Positions 26,485 through 34,393 of a stretch of DNA of 64,000 nt are shown here, in pieces. Source of the stretch: Nitrobacter sp963807355 (GTDB taxonomy: Bacteria; Pseudomonadota; Alphaproteobacteria; Rhizobiales; Xanthobacteraceae); the NCBI GenBank assembly GCA_963807355.1, contig CAWEBX010000017.1:4470-68469 (forward strand). Reading direction: 5' to 3'. Position 1 is the stretch's first letter; every line of letters begins with the position of its first letter. The position numbers and the translations under genes were made by a program. The notes under the pieces were generated by a model. That model ran no database searches, was not told the origin of the DNA, and saw only the letters and a list, made by a program, of their open reading frames with translations.

Positions 26485-27692
26485 TGCGCGGCTTCCTTCT
26501 TGGCGGATGCGCCGGACAGCCTGACGCAAGCCCGCTCCAGCCGCCGCACCAACTCCTCGATCTCCGCGTCGCCGATGATCAGCGGCGGCAGCAAGCGCAC
26601 AACGTTTTCGCCCGCGCCAACGGTCAAAAGCTTTTCCTCACGTAGCGCGCTGACCAGATCGCCCGATGGGACCACGGCCTTGAGGCCGATCAGAAGCCCC
26701 TCGCCTCGCACATCGCTAAGCACATCGGGATATCGATCGACGACCGAAGCCAGCTTCTGTTTCAGCAGCAGCGACATCTTTCGGGTCTGCTCGAAGAAGC
26801 CAGGTTCAAGCATCACGTCGAGCACGGCATTGGCCGCCGCAACCGCTAGCGGATTGCCGCCAAAGGTCGAACCGTGCGAGCCAGGAGTCATGCCGGAAGC
26901 GGCTTCCCCGGTCGCAAGACAGGCGCCGATCGGAAAACCGCCGCCGAGCGCCTTCGCCAATGACATCACATCCGGCGCAACGCCAATGCGCTTGTAGGCA
27001 AAGAGATCGCCGGTGCGCCCCATACCGGTCTGCACCTCGTCAAAAACCAGCAGCAGGCCGCGCTCGTCGCAAAGTTGACGCAGCGCTCGGAAGAACGCGT
27101 GGGGCGGCTCGCGCACGCCGCCTTCGCCTTGCAACGGCTCAATCAGGATGCCGGCGGTCTCAGGACCGATCGCCTTCTTTACGGCTTCCATATCGCCAAG
27201 CGGCACTTGGTCAAAGCCGTCCGCCGCCGGCCCGTATCCTTCGAGATATTTTTTCGAGCCGGTGGCAGCCAGCATCGCCAGCGTGCGGCCATGGAAGGCA
27301 CCTTCAAAGGTGACCATCCGATAGCGTTCCGGATTGCCCCTGTGGGCATGATAACGGCGCGCGACCTTGATGGCGCACTCCACCGCCTCGGCGCCGGAAT
27401 TGGCGAAGAAGACGAAATCGGCAAAGCTCTGGTCGCAGAGCCGCGCCGCCAGACGCTCGCCGTCGGGCGATTTGAAAAGATTCGAGACGTGCCAGAGCTT
27501 TGCCGCTTGCGCCTGAAGCGCGGCGACGAGATGCGGGTGGCAATGGCCAAGCGCATTCACGGCAACGCCGCTGGTGAAATCGAGATAGCGTCCGCCGTCG
27601 GAGCCAAGCAACCAGGCTCCCTCGCCGCTCTCGAATGAAAGATCGGCCCTTGCGAAAACGGGCAATAGATGAGACGCCGCTGCTGTAGTCAT
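26481..27692 (-). CDS. argD: Acetylornithine aminotransferase
   Basis: A 403-residue PLP enzyme of the ornithine aminotransferase type, acting before argF in arginine synthesis. Motifs: GVAVNALGHCHPHLVAALQ, NSGAEAVECAIKVARRYH, EGAFHGRTLAMLAATG, LLVFDEVQTGMGRTG (Asp that contacts PLP) and VMSLAKALGGGFPIGACLA with the Schiff-base lysine near residue 255. ATG 27692 is the family start. A GC hairpin (GTGCCGCC / GGCGGCAC, 27776-27797) lies about 85 bases upstream in the probable leader. Divergent from gcrA. Confidence 0.96.
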   Translation of the reverse strand: MTTAAASHLLPVFARADLSFESGEGAWLLGSDGGRYLDFTSGVAVNALGHCHPHLVAALQAQAAKLWHVSNLFKSPDGERLAARLCDQSFADFVFFANSGAEAVECAIKVARRYHAHRGNPERYRMVTFEGAFHGRTLAMLAATGSKKYLEGYGPAADGFDQVPLGDMEAVKKAIGPETAGILIEPLQGEGGVREPPHAFFRALRQLCDERGLLLVFDEVQTGMGRTGDLFAYKRIGVAPDVMSLAKALGGGFPIGACLATGEAASGMTPGSHGSTFGGNPLAVAAANAVLDVMLEPGFFEQTRKMSLLLKQKLASVVDRYPDVLSDVRGEGLLIGLKAVVPSGDLVSALREEKLLTVGAGENVVRLLPPLIIGDAEIEELVRRLERACVRLSGASAKKEAAQ

Positions 27693-27924
27693 GACGATTT
27701 GCCGGTTGATGGGAAGCGGAACGGCTCGGCTGCGCTGTGGCGCGACCAACGAACTGTCAGCCCCGGAAACGAAATGTGCCGCCTTTCGAGGCGGCACGCG
27801 ACGGTTATTCTAGGTGCGCGGCGATTACTGTCAATATTCCACTTGTGCTTCGGTGATGCGGGAAAGTCGCAGAATGAGCCAATTCTCTCATTTTCTTGCA
27901 GAACATGTGGACGCCGTAAGGCCC

Positions 27925-28067
27925 GACTCTTGCGCGTGAGTCACGGCATATTGTAGCCTTAGGCTTGTCGAATACGACATCTCGTGCGGCGTTTTGATCC
28001 TCGATCGGTCCCTGTTCTCAGCGTAAGCGCCCGGGCGTTTTCCCGCCCGGCGAGGGTTAAGGGATTC
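27925..28067 (+). promoter_or_regulatory. Three CcrM (GANTC) sites ahead of gcrA
   Basis: GACTC at 27925-27929, GAGTC at 27938-27942 and GATTC at 28063-28067 lie in the 455-base region between divergent argD and gcrA. GANTC is rare in GC-rich alphaproteobacterial DNA and marks cell-cycle promoters. Their position suggests methylation-dependent timing of gcrA. Confidence 0.5.
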
Positions 28068-28147
28068 TGCCGACACGAGTTTCTCAGGGGGCGCTTCAGG
28101 TGCGCGGCCTTGCGGGGGGCACGCCTTAAACAAGGGAACAATGTGCG

Positions 28148-28654
28148 ATGACGGTGATAACCTGGACCGACGACCGTGTCGAACAACTGAAGAAACTTTG
28201 GGAAGCGGGACTTTCCGCAAGTCAGATCGCCGCCGAACTCGGCAACGTGACGCGTAACGCGGTGATCGGCAAGGTGCACCGGTTGGGTCTATCGGGCCGC
28301 GCCAAGAGCCCTTCGTCAACGGTGCCGCGGCCGCGCAAGGCCCGTCCGGCCCAGCACATGATGCGGGTGTCCCGCCCTGTCTCCCGGGGAAATACCGCGC
28401 TCGCGCAAGCCTTCGAGATTGAACTCGAGCCAGACCCGATCGCCTACGACAATGTCGTGCCTATGAGCCAGCGGCTATCGCTACTCGAACTCAGCGAAGC
28501 CACTTGCCATTGGCCGGTTGGCGACCCCTCGAGTCCGGAATTCTTCTTCTGCGGTGGCAAGGCTCTCACCGGCCTGCCCTATTGCGCGCACCACTCGCGC
28601 ATCGCCTATCAGCCCGCCGCCGACCGTCGCCGCCAAGCGCCGAAGGCGCGGTAA
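28148..28654 (+). CDS. gcrA: Cell-cycle regulator GcrA
   Basis: A 168-residue sigma70 cofactor that reads CcrM-methylated GANTC promoters. The N-terminal DNA-binding domain is intact: TWTDDRVEQLKKLWEAGLSA, SQIAAELGNVTRNAVIGKVH then RLGLSGRAKSP. A variable basic linker follows, and the C-terminal sigma-binding domain has LLELSEATCHWPVGDPSSPE, FFFCGGKALTGLPYCAHHSR with the conserved Cys and His residues. The length and layout match GcrA throughout. Intact. Confidence 0.96.
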   Translation: MTVITWTDDRVEQLKKLWEAGLSASQIAAELGNVTRNAVIGKVHRLGLSGRAKSPSSTVPRPRKARPAQHMMRVSRPVSRGNTALAQAFEIELEPDPIAYDNVVPMSQRLSLLELSEATCHWPVGDPSSPEFFFCGGKALTGLPYCAHHSRIAYQPAADRRRQAPKAR

Positions 28655-28671
28655 TCACAGCGTAACTTCAA

Positions 28672-28860
28672 ATCTCGTCATAGCCAGGCTTGAGCCGGCC
28701 ATTTCGTTTTGCGCCCAAGCAGATCGTAGATCTGCGGGAAGCCGCGGTTGACGCTTTATAGCGTTTTCGAGTGAAGTCGATGCCGGTTCGCGTGAAGGAA
28801 ACGCGTCAAAACAACATCTAGACCTTCGTTTCTGATTCAATCAAAAACAAAATGCTCTAG
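28672..28860. repeat. Dispersed intergenic repeat elements
   Basis: Two motifs that I recognise as recurring between genes in the Bradyrhizobium group. The first (28672-28745) carries the palindrome GCAGATC-gta-GATCTGC and translates in one frame to the well-known spurious string NEMAGSSLAMT. The second (28750-28860) starts with ACGCTTTATAGCGTTTTCGA, contains GGTTCGCGTGAAGGAAACGC and ends in ATGCTCTAG. Neither is coding. Recognition is from memory, so copy number is not checked. Confidence 0.6.
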
Positions 28861-28903
28861 CGCAGCATCACGACGATTATCGACGCTTTTCAGCTATCCC
28901 CGC

Positions 28904-29608
28904 TTACTCAGTCGCGCTCGCGAACTGCTCGTCCAACGCGTAGCCTGCACCACGCACCGTGCGGATCGGATCCGCCTCACCACCCGGACTGAGTAGTTTT
29001 CGCAGTCGTCCGATGTGAACGTCGACGGTGCGCTCGTCGATATAGACGTCACGGCCCCAGACGCTGTTGAGCAATTGCTCGCGGCTGAACACCCGGCCGG
29101 GATGCTCGAGAAAAAACTCCAACAGCCGATACTCGGTCGGGCCAAGATCGATCGAACGACCGGAACGCGCAACGCGGTGCCTATCGCGGTCGAGCTCTAG
29201 GTCGCCAAAAATCAGGATCGATGCCAGCCGCGCCGGACTCGCGCGCCGCAGCAGGCTTTTCACCCTCGCCAGGAGCTCCGGCACCGAGAACGGCTTGACC
29301 ACGTAGTCGTCGGCGCCGGTCGCAAGCCCCCGCACCCGCTCGCTCTCCTCGCCGCGAGCGGTGAGCATGATGATCGGAAGCTGCTTGGTTTCGGGACGCG
29401 CCCGCAGCCGGCGGCATAGCTCGATGCCGGACAGGCCCGGCAACATCCAGTCCAGCACCACAAGATCGGGGATGCGCTCTTTCAGCCGCGTATCCGCCTC
29501 ATCGCCCCGCGTTACCGTTTCGACCTCATAACCTTCGGCTTCAAGATTGTAACGCAGCAGCGTCGTCAACGCTTCCTCGTCTTCCACTACCAGAATGCGT
29601 GCACCCAT
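28904..29608 (-). CDS. phoB: Phosphate regulon response regulator PhoB
   Basis: A 234-residue OmpR/PhoB-class regulator. Receiver: ARILVVEDEEALTTLLRYNL, phospho-acceptor D53 in VVLDWMLPGLSGIELCRRLR, K in DDYVVKPFSVPELLARVKSL. Winged helix: LGPTEYRLLEFFLEHPGRVF, VWGRDVYIDERTVDVHIGRL, and RTVRGAGYALDE. PhoR phosphorylates it when phosphate is low, after which it binds Pho boxes such as the one ahead of pstS. It is the last gene of pstSCAB-phoU-phoB. Intact. Confidence 0.96.
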   Translation of the reverse strand: MGARILVVEDEEALTTLLRYNLEAEGYEVETVTRGDEADTRLKERIPDLVVLDWMLPGLSGIELCRRLRARPETKQLPIIMLTARGEESERVRGLATGADDYVVKPFSVPELLARVKSLLRRASPARLASILIFGDLELDRDRHRVARSGRSIDLGPTEYRLLEFFLEHPGRVFSREQLLNSVWGRDVYIDERTVDVHIGRLRKLLSPGGEADPIRTVRGAGYALDEQFASATE

Positions 29609-29629
29609 CGTGTCTCGCCTGATCCCGTT

Positions 29630-30346
29630 TCAGTTCTGTGGAGTCGCCGATGCGAAACCAGTCATATCCCCCTTGGGACGCTTGTCGAGAATCTGCTGAC
29701 CCTCGATCATGTAGAACACCGTCTCGGCGATGTTGGTGGCGTGGTCGCCGATTCTCTCGATGTTCTTGGCGCAGAACATGAGATGAATGCAGAACCCGAT
29801 GTTCCGCGGATCCTCCATCATGTAAGTCAGGAGTTCGCGGAACAAAGAGGTGCAGATAGCATCCACCTCCTCGTCCCCCTTCCAGACTGCCATCGCCGAG
29901 GGCAGATCGTGCGCCGCATAAGCGTCGAGCACCGACTTGACCTGGGACCGCACGAGATCGGTCATATGCTCAAGACCGCGGATCAGTTTCAGCGGGCGGA
30001 AATCGCTGTCGATCGCAACCACGCGCTTGCCCATGTTCTTGGCGAGATCGCCGATGCGCTCCAGATCGATAGCAACTCGCATGGCACCGACGATCTCGCG
30101 CAGATCCACGGCCATCGGTTGTCGCCGAGCGATAGTCAGCATGGCGCGTTCCTCGATCATGCGCTGCAGCTTGTCGATTTCGGCATCGGCGGCCACGACG
30201 CGAGCACCCAATGCAACGTCGCGGCGGATCAGCGCGTCCAGGGATTCCACGATCTGCCGTTCAGCCAGTCCGCCCATTTCGGACACCAGCCGCGTCAGCT
30301 CCTGGAGGTCGTCGTCGAACGCCTTGGCGGTGTGTTCGAAAGCCAT
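29630..30346 (-). CDS. phoU: Phosphate signalling protein PhoU
   Basis: A 238-residue all-helical protein with two PhoU repeats. Each repeat shows the metal-binding pattern: MRVAIDLERIGDLAKNMGKR in the first and MFCAKNIERIGDHATNIAET in the second. PhoU links the Pst transporter to PhoR and keeps the regulon off when phosphate is plentiful. ATG 30346 starts at the conserved FEHTAKAFDDDLQ. It lies 33 bases after pstB. Intact. Confidence 0.96.
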   Translation of the reverse strand: MAFEHTAKAFDDDLQELTRLVSEMGGLAERQIVESLDALIRRDVALGARVVAADAEIDKLQRMIEERAMLTIARRQPMAVDLREIVGAMRVAIDLERIGDLAKNMGKRVVAIDSDFRPLKLIRGLEHMTDLVRSQVKSVLDAYAAHDLPSAMAVWKGDEEVDAICTSLFRELLTYMMEDPRNIGFCIHLMFCAKNIERIGDHATNIAETVFYMIEGQQILDKRPKGDMTGFASATPQN

Positions 30347-30379
30347 ATCAAAATTCTCCTCGCGTCTCCGCACGCAGCC

Positions 30380-31198
30380 TCAGCCGAAACGGCCGGTGAT
30401 GTAATCCTGGGTGCGGCGATCTAAGGGCGATGTGAACAGCTTGTTGGTCGGACCGAATTCGATCATCTCGCCGAGATACATGAACGCGGTGTAGTCCGAT
30501 ACGCGCGCCGCCTGCTGCATATTATGGGTAACGATCGCAATCGTGTAGTGCCTTTTCAGCTCATCGATCAGCTCTTCGATTTTGGCCGTTGAGATCGGGT
30601 CAAGAGCCGAGCACGGCTCATCGAACAGGATCACCTCGGGCCGCACCGCAACGGTCCGCGCGATGCACAGGCGCTGCTGCTGACCACCGGAGAGGCTGAG
30701 CCCGCTCGCATTGAGCTTGTCCTTGACCTCGTTCCACAAGGCGCCGTCCCGCAGTGCCTTTTCCACCCGATCGTCCATTTCCGATTTCGGCAGCCTCTCA
30801 TACAAGCGGATGCCAAACGCAATATTCTCATAGATCGTCATCGGGAACGGCGTCGGCTTCTGGAACACCATGCCGACCCTGGCGCGCAAAAGATTAAGAT
30901 CGAGCTTGGGGTCCAGGATGTTGCTGCTGTCCAGCAACACGCGCCCTTCGACGCGCTGGCCGGGGTACAGGTCGTACATGCGGTTGAAGATGCGAAGCAG
31001 GGTCGATTTTCCGCAACCCGAGGGGCCGATGAAGGCCGTCACGCGGTTGCAGGCGATCGACAGGTTGACGTTCTTTAGCGCATGATGCTGGCCGTAATAG
31101 AAATTGAGGTTAAGAGCGTCGATCTTCACCGGAATGACCGGATCAATCACCGGCGGTGGAGCAGCCGAGCCTGAGGCGGCGACGGAACCGTGGGTCAT
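30380..31198 (-). CDS. pstB: Phosphate ABC transporter ATP-binding protein
   Basis: A 272-residue ABC ATPase. Walker A GPSGCGKSTLLRIFNRMYDL is near residue 55, the signature LSGGQQQRLCIARTVAVRP near 168, and Walker B EVILFDEPCSALDP near 190, followed by TIAIVTHNMQQAARVSDY. The IFNRMYDLYPG region is typical of PstB. The start overlaps the pstA stop by 4 bases. It drives phosphate uptake through PstC and PstA. Intact. Confidence 0.97.
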   Translation of the reverse strand: MTHGSVAASGSAAPPPVIDPVIPVKIDALNLNFYYGQHHALKNVNLSIACNRVTAFIGPSGCGKSTLLRIFNRMYDLYPGQRVEGRVLLDSSNILDPKLDLNLLRARVGMVFQKPTPFPMTIYENIAFGIRLYERLPKSEMDDRVEKALRDGALWNEVKDKLNASGLSLSGGQQQRLCIARTVAVRPEVILFDEPCSALDPISTAKIEELIDELKRHYTIAIVTHNMQQAARVSDYTAFMYLGEMIEFGPTNKLFTSPLDRRTQDYITGRFG

Positions 31199-32040
31199 TT
31201 TGCGATCCTCTCAGAGCCCATCAACCTCGCAATGATGTTCAGCACCAATACCGCCAAGGTAATCAACAGCGCGGCGCTCCACGCCAGTTCTTTCCAGTAG
31301 ACGTAAGGGCTCTGCACGAAGTTGTTGATGGTGACAGGAAGGTTAGCGACCGGGTTGGTCAGGTCCATGCTGAAGAATTGGTTGTTCAGCGCGGTAAATA
31401 GCAGCGGCGCGGTCTCGCCGGCAACGCGCGCGGTGGCAAGCAGCACGCCGGTGATCAGGCCGGTTCGCGCGGCGCGATAGGCGATGCGCTTGATGACGAG
31501 CGAGCGCGGTAAGCCGAGCGCGGAGGCCGCCTCACGCAGCGAGTTCGGCACCAGGCTCAGCATGTCCTCGGTGGTGCGCACCACGATCGGAATGACGATC
31601 ACGGCGAGCGCAAGTGACCCCGCGAGCGCCGAGAATCCTCCCATCGGGACCACCACCGCGCCGTATACGAACAAACCGATGATGATTGAAGGCGCACTGA
31701 GAAGGATGTCGTTGATGAAGCGAATGACCGGCGAGAGGCGATCGTGCTTTCCGTATTCGGCAAGGTAGGTGCCCGCAAACATCCCGATCGGCGCACCTAT
31801 CCCCACACCTATCACCGTCATGATGATGGAGCCGACGAGAGCGTTCAGCAGACCACCTTCGGACGCGCCGGGCGGCGGCGTGTTCTGGGTGAAAAGCTGC
31901 CAGCTCATCCCGGCGAGACCGTTATAGAACAGCGTGAACAGAATGAGCCCGAGCCAAGAGACACCGAATGCGGCGGCAACAAAGCAGAGGGCGCGGACGA
32001 TAACGTCTCGACGGCGGCGGGACGCATAGATCGGATTCAT
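31195..32040 (-). CDS. pstA: Phosphate ABC transporter permease PstA
   Basis: A 281-residue inner-membrane permease with about six helices. The EAA loop that contacts PstB is near residue 175 (LREAASALGLPRSLVIKRIA). Other family stretches are GIGAPIGMFAGTYLAEYGKH and FINDILLSAPSIIIGLFVYG. ATG 32040 places the start just before the basic cluster RRRRDVIVRALCF. It follows pstC by 82 bases. Intact. Confidence 0.95.
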   Translation of the reverse strand: MNPIYASRRRRDVIVRALCFVAAAFGVSWLGLILFTLFYNGLAGMSWQLFTQNTPPPGASEGGLLNALVGSIIMTVIGVGIGAPIGMFAGTYLAEYGKHDRLSPVIRFINDILLSAPSIIIGLFVYGAVVVPMGGFSALAGSLALAVIVIPIVVRTTEDMLSLVPNSLREAASALGLPRSLVIKRIAYRAARTGLITGVLLATARVAGETAPLLFTALNNQFFSMDLTNPVANLPVTINNFVQSPYVYWKELAWSAALLITLAVLVLNIIARLMGSERIAK

Positions 32041-32122
32041 GGCTTGACCTGAACAGGCATAATCGCTGGACAAACGAATTCGTTTGTCGGGAAAAATCGG
32101 GTTCCGTTCTTCCGTGCCATGC

Positions 32123-33121
32123 CTATTTCCCTGCCTTCTTCTCCAACCGCAACAGCAACAGCCGCGCTGCGGCGAGCACAAAGAACGTCAGAACGAACAA
32201 CAGCAGACCGAGCAGCATCAGGCTCGACTGATGCAAGCCGTCGCTCTCCGCGAACTCGCTGGCGATGGCTGCGGAAATCGTCGTGCCGGGCGCAAAGATC
32301 GATGGTGAGATGCGGAACGAGTTGCCGATAATAAATGTCACCGCCATCGTTTCGCCGAGCGCACGGCCGAGCGCCAGCATGGCGCCGCCAATCACGCCAA
32401 CGCGCGTATAGGGCAGCACAACGTGCCAGACGACTTCCCAGGTGGTGCAGCCGACGCCATAGGCCGCCTCCTTCAGGACGAGCGGCACGGTTGCGAACAC
32501 GTCACGCGAAATCGCGGTGATGAAAGGCAACACCATGATCGCGAGGATCAGCGAGGCGTTGAACAGGCTCAAATAGGACGGCGGACCGCCGAAGATCGAG
32601 CCAAGGACCGGCACACCTTCAAATAGGTCTATGAAGAAGGGCTGCACCGTGTTGGCGAGGATCGGACCGAGGATGAAGAAGCCCCACATGCCGTAGATGA
32701 TCGAAGGAATGCCCGCGAGCAGCTCAATCGCCATGCCGATCGGCCGGCGCGCCCACAGCGGGCACAGCTCGGTGAGGAAAACAGCAATTCCGATTCCGAC
32801 CGGGACAGCGATCATCATGGCGATGACCGAGGTCAGGACGGTGCCGTACACCGGACTCAGCGCACCCAGCACCGGCGGCTCGGCGGACGGCGCCCAGCGC
32901 TGCGTCGTCAGGAACCCGCTTCCGAATTTCACGATCGCAGGCCAAGACCCCACGACCAGCGAAATGATGATTCCGCCGAGCAACATCAGAACGAGCATCG
33001 CGCTGATGCGCGTGGTCCAGTAGAACGCGCGATCCCCGAACCTGAATGCGTTCAGAGCGCGGGTTCGATCATAGCGGTCCGCCGACTCCACCGCGCTGCC
33101 ATGAAGGGCTATTTCCGTCAC
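32123..33121 (-). CDS. pstC: Phosphate ABC transporter permease PstC
   Basis: A permease of about 332 residues with six or more membrane helices, including ISAMLVLMLLGGIIISLVVG and LLAGIPSIIYGMWGFFILGP. The EAA loop is VLKEAAYGVGCTTWEVVWHV. The frame is open to a TTG at 33196, but the GTG at 33121 has AGGAA just upstream and gives the expected short N-terminus, so it is preferred with moderate certainty. It pairs with PstA to form the channel. It is separated from pstS by a strong hairpin. Intact. Confidence 0.93.
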   Translation of the reverse strand: MTEIALHGSAVESADRYDRTRALNAFRFGDRAFYWTTRISAMLVLMLLGGIIISLVVGSWPAIVKFGSGFLTTQRWAPSAEPPVLGALSPVYGTVLTSVIAMMIAVPVGIGIAVFLTELCPLWARRPIGMAIELLAGIPSIIYGMWGFFILGPILANTVQPFFIDLFEGVPVLGSIFGGPPSYLSLFNASLILAIMVLPFITAISRDVFATVPLVLKEAAYGVGCTTWEVVWHVVLPYTRVGVIGGAMLALGRALGETMAVTFIIGNSFRISPSIFAPGTTISAAIASEFAESDGLHQSSLMLLGLLLFVLTFFVLAAARLLLLRLEKKAGK

Positions 33122-33200
33122 GCCTATTCCTATGTCCTGTATGTCTCGCAAAGCATCATGCCCGGGATACGGAGACAGCTTTTTTGCACCCGTCAAAAAC

Positions 33201-33232
33201 TAGTGGAGGAGCGCTCTGGCGCTCCTCCACTA
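33201..33232 (-). terminator. Hairpin between pstS and pstC (partial terminator)
   Basis: A perfect 14-bp stem (33201-33214 with 33219-33232, loop of four) lies 8 bases after the pstS stop. On the transcribed strand it is followed by GTTTTTGACG, a short T run. This is the form of a leaky intrinsic terminator or an mRNA-stabilising hairpin, either of which would yield more binding protein than permease from one operon. Confidence 0.85.
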
Positions 33233-33239
33233 CCCAAGA

Positions 33240-34265
33240 TCAGCTTTTGATCTCGGAGGTCCAGGTTTTCTTGATTTGCTCGACGACCGAGTTCGGCATC
33301 GGAATGTAGTCGAGTTCCTCGGCCATCCTGCCGCCCTTCTCGAACGCCCATTTGAAGAACTTGATAGCTTCAGCGGAGGCCGCCTTGTCGGCCGGCTCAT
33401 TGTGCATCAGGATGAACGTCGCGGCTGTGATTGGCCAGGAAGTCTCGCCCGGCTGATCCGTCAGGATGACGTAGTATCCCGGCGAGTGAGCCCAATCGGC
33501 GCTGGCGGCCGCGGCCTGGAAGGAAGCAATGGTCGGCTGCACCGCCTCGCCGGCCTTGTTGACGAGCGCGACATAAGTCAGCTTGTTCTGCTTGGCATAG
33601 GCGTACTCGACATAGCCGATCGAGTTCTTGGTCTGGCCGACATTACCGGAAACCCCTTCATTGCCTTTGGCACCGACACCCGCCGGCCATTCGACCGCGG
33701 TGCCCTCGCCGACCTTGGACTTCCACTCCGCGTTCACCTTGGACAGATAGTTGGTGAAGTTGAACGAGGTGCCTGACCCGTCCGAACGATGCACCACCGA
33801 GATCGGAGCCGAAGGCAGCTTGACGCCCGGATTGAGTTTCGCGATCACGGGATCGTCCCACTTCGTGACCTTGCCGAGATAGATATCACCGAGCAATTCG
33901 CCCGAAAGAACCAGTTCACCAGGCTTCACGCCCTCGACATTCACGACGGGTACGATCGCTCCCATCACCATCGGCCACTGCACAAGACCATCCTTCTCGA
34001 GCTTGTCGGCCTTCAGCGGCGCGTCGGTCGCGCCGAAGGTCACCGTCTTGGCAAGAATTTGCTTGATGCCGGCGCCCGACCCGATCGACTGATAGTTCAG
34101 ACCGTTGCCGGTCTCTTTCTTGTAGGCATCAGCCCATTTGGAATAGACCGGAAACGGGAAGGTCGCGCCCGCGCCAGTGACATCGGCTGCCTTCGCCGGA
34201 ACCGAAAAGGCAGCCGCCGAGGTGGCGACAAGGCCGGTGGCGACGACGACCCGGAAGAAATTCAT
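33240..34265 (-). CDS. pstS: Periplasmic phosphate-binding protein PstS
   Basis: A 341-residue periplasmic protein. Signal peptide residues 1-25 (FFRVVVATGLVATSAAAF, cut after AKA). The mature protein starts ADVTGAGATFPFPVYSKWAD, with phosphate ligands in YQSIGSGAGIKQI, FGATDAPL and SVVHRSDGSGTSFNFTNYLS. It ends PNSVVEQIKKTWTSEIKS. ATG 34265 begins the signal peptide; the longer open frame to 34382 crosses the Pho box and is rejected. Expression should rise on phosphate starvation. Intact. Confidence 0.97.
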   Translation of the reverse strand: MNFFRVVVATGLVATSAAAFSVPAKAADVTGAGATFPFPVYSKWADAYKKETGNGLNYQSIGSGAGIKQILAKTVTFGATDAPLKADKLEKDGLVQWPMVMGAIVPVVNVEGVKPGELVLSGELLGDIYLGKVTKWDDPVIAKLNPGVKLPSAPISVVHRSDGSGTSFNFTNYLSKVNAEWKSKVGEGTAVEWPAGVGAKGNEGVSGNVGQTKNSIGYVEYAYAKQNKLTYVALVNKAGEAVQPTIASFQAAAASADWAHSPGYYVILTDQPGETSWPITAATFILMHNEPADKAASAEAIKFFKWAFEKGGRMAEELDYIPMPNSVVEQIKKTWTSEIKS

Positions 34266-34354
34266 GCGTGATCTCCCTCGCATTGAGCAGAGAGCGCGGA
34301 TGCGCTCACCGCCTCCTTCTAGGTACAGCCGATGCTGCTTTTTACGAAGGTTTG

Positions 34355-34372
34355 ACGACAGGGGCATGACAC
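34355..34372 (-). promoter_or_regulatory. Pho box ahead of pstS
   Basis: On the minus strand the sequence GTGTCAT-GCCC-CTGTCGT forms two direct 7-bp repeats spaced 11 bases apart, matching the PhoB consensus CTGTCAT-N4-CTGTCAT with two differences. It is 90 bases upstream of the pstS start and downstream of the phoR stop, so pstS has its own PhoB-controlled promoter. Confidence 0.8.
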
Positions 34373-34393
34373 ATCCAAGCATCTGAAATTTAT

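Noticed and set aside
28518..28840. Short frames containing LAMT-type strings
   Set aside because: They come from a dispersed intergenic repeat that yields such false ORFs in many genomes of this group.
29741..30424. 227-codon plus-strand frame opposite phoU
   Set aside because: Shadow of phoU; no family signature and no ribosome site.
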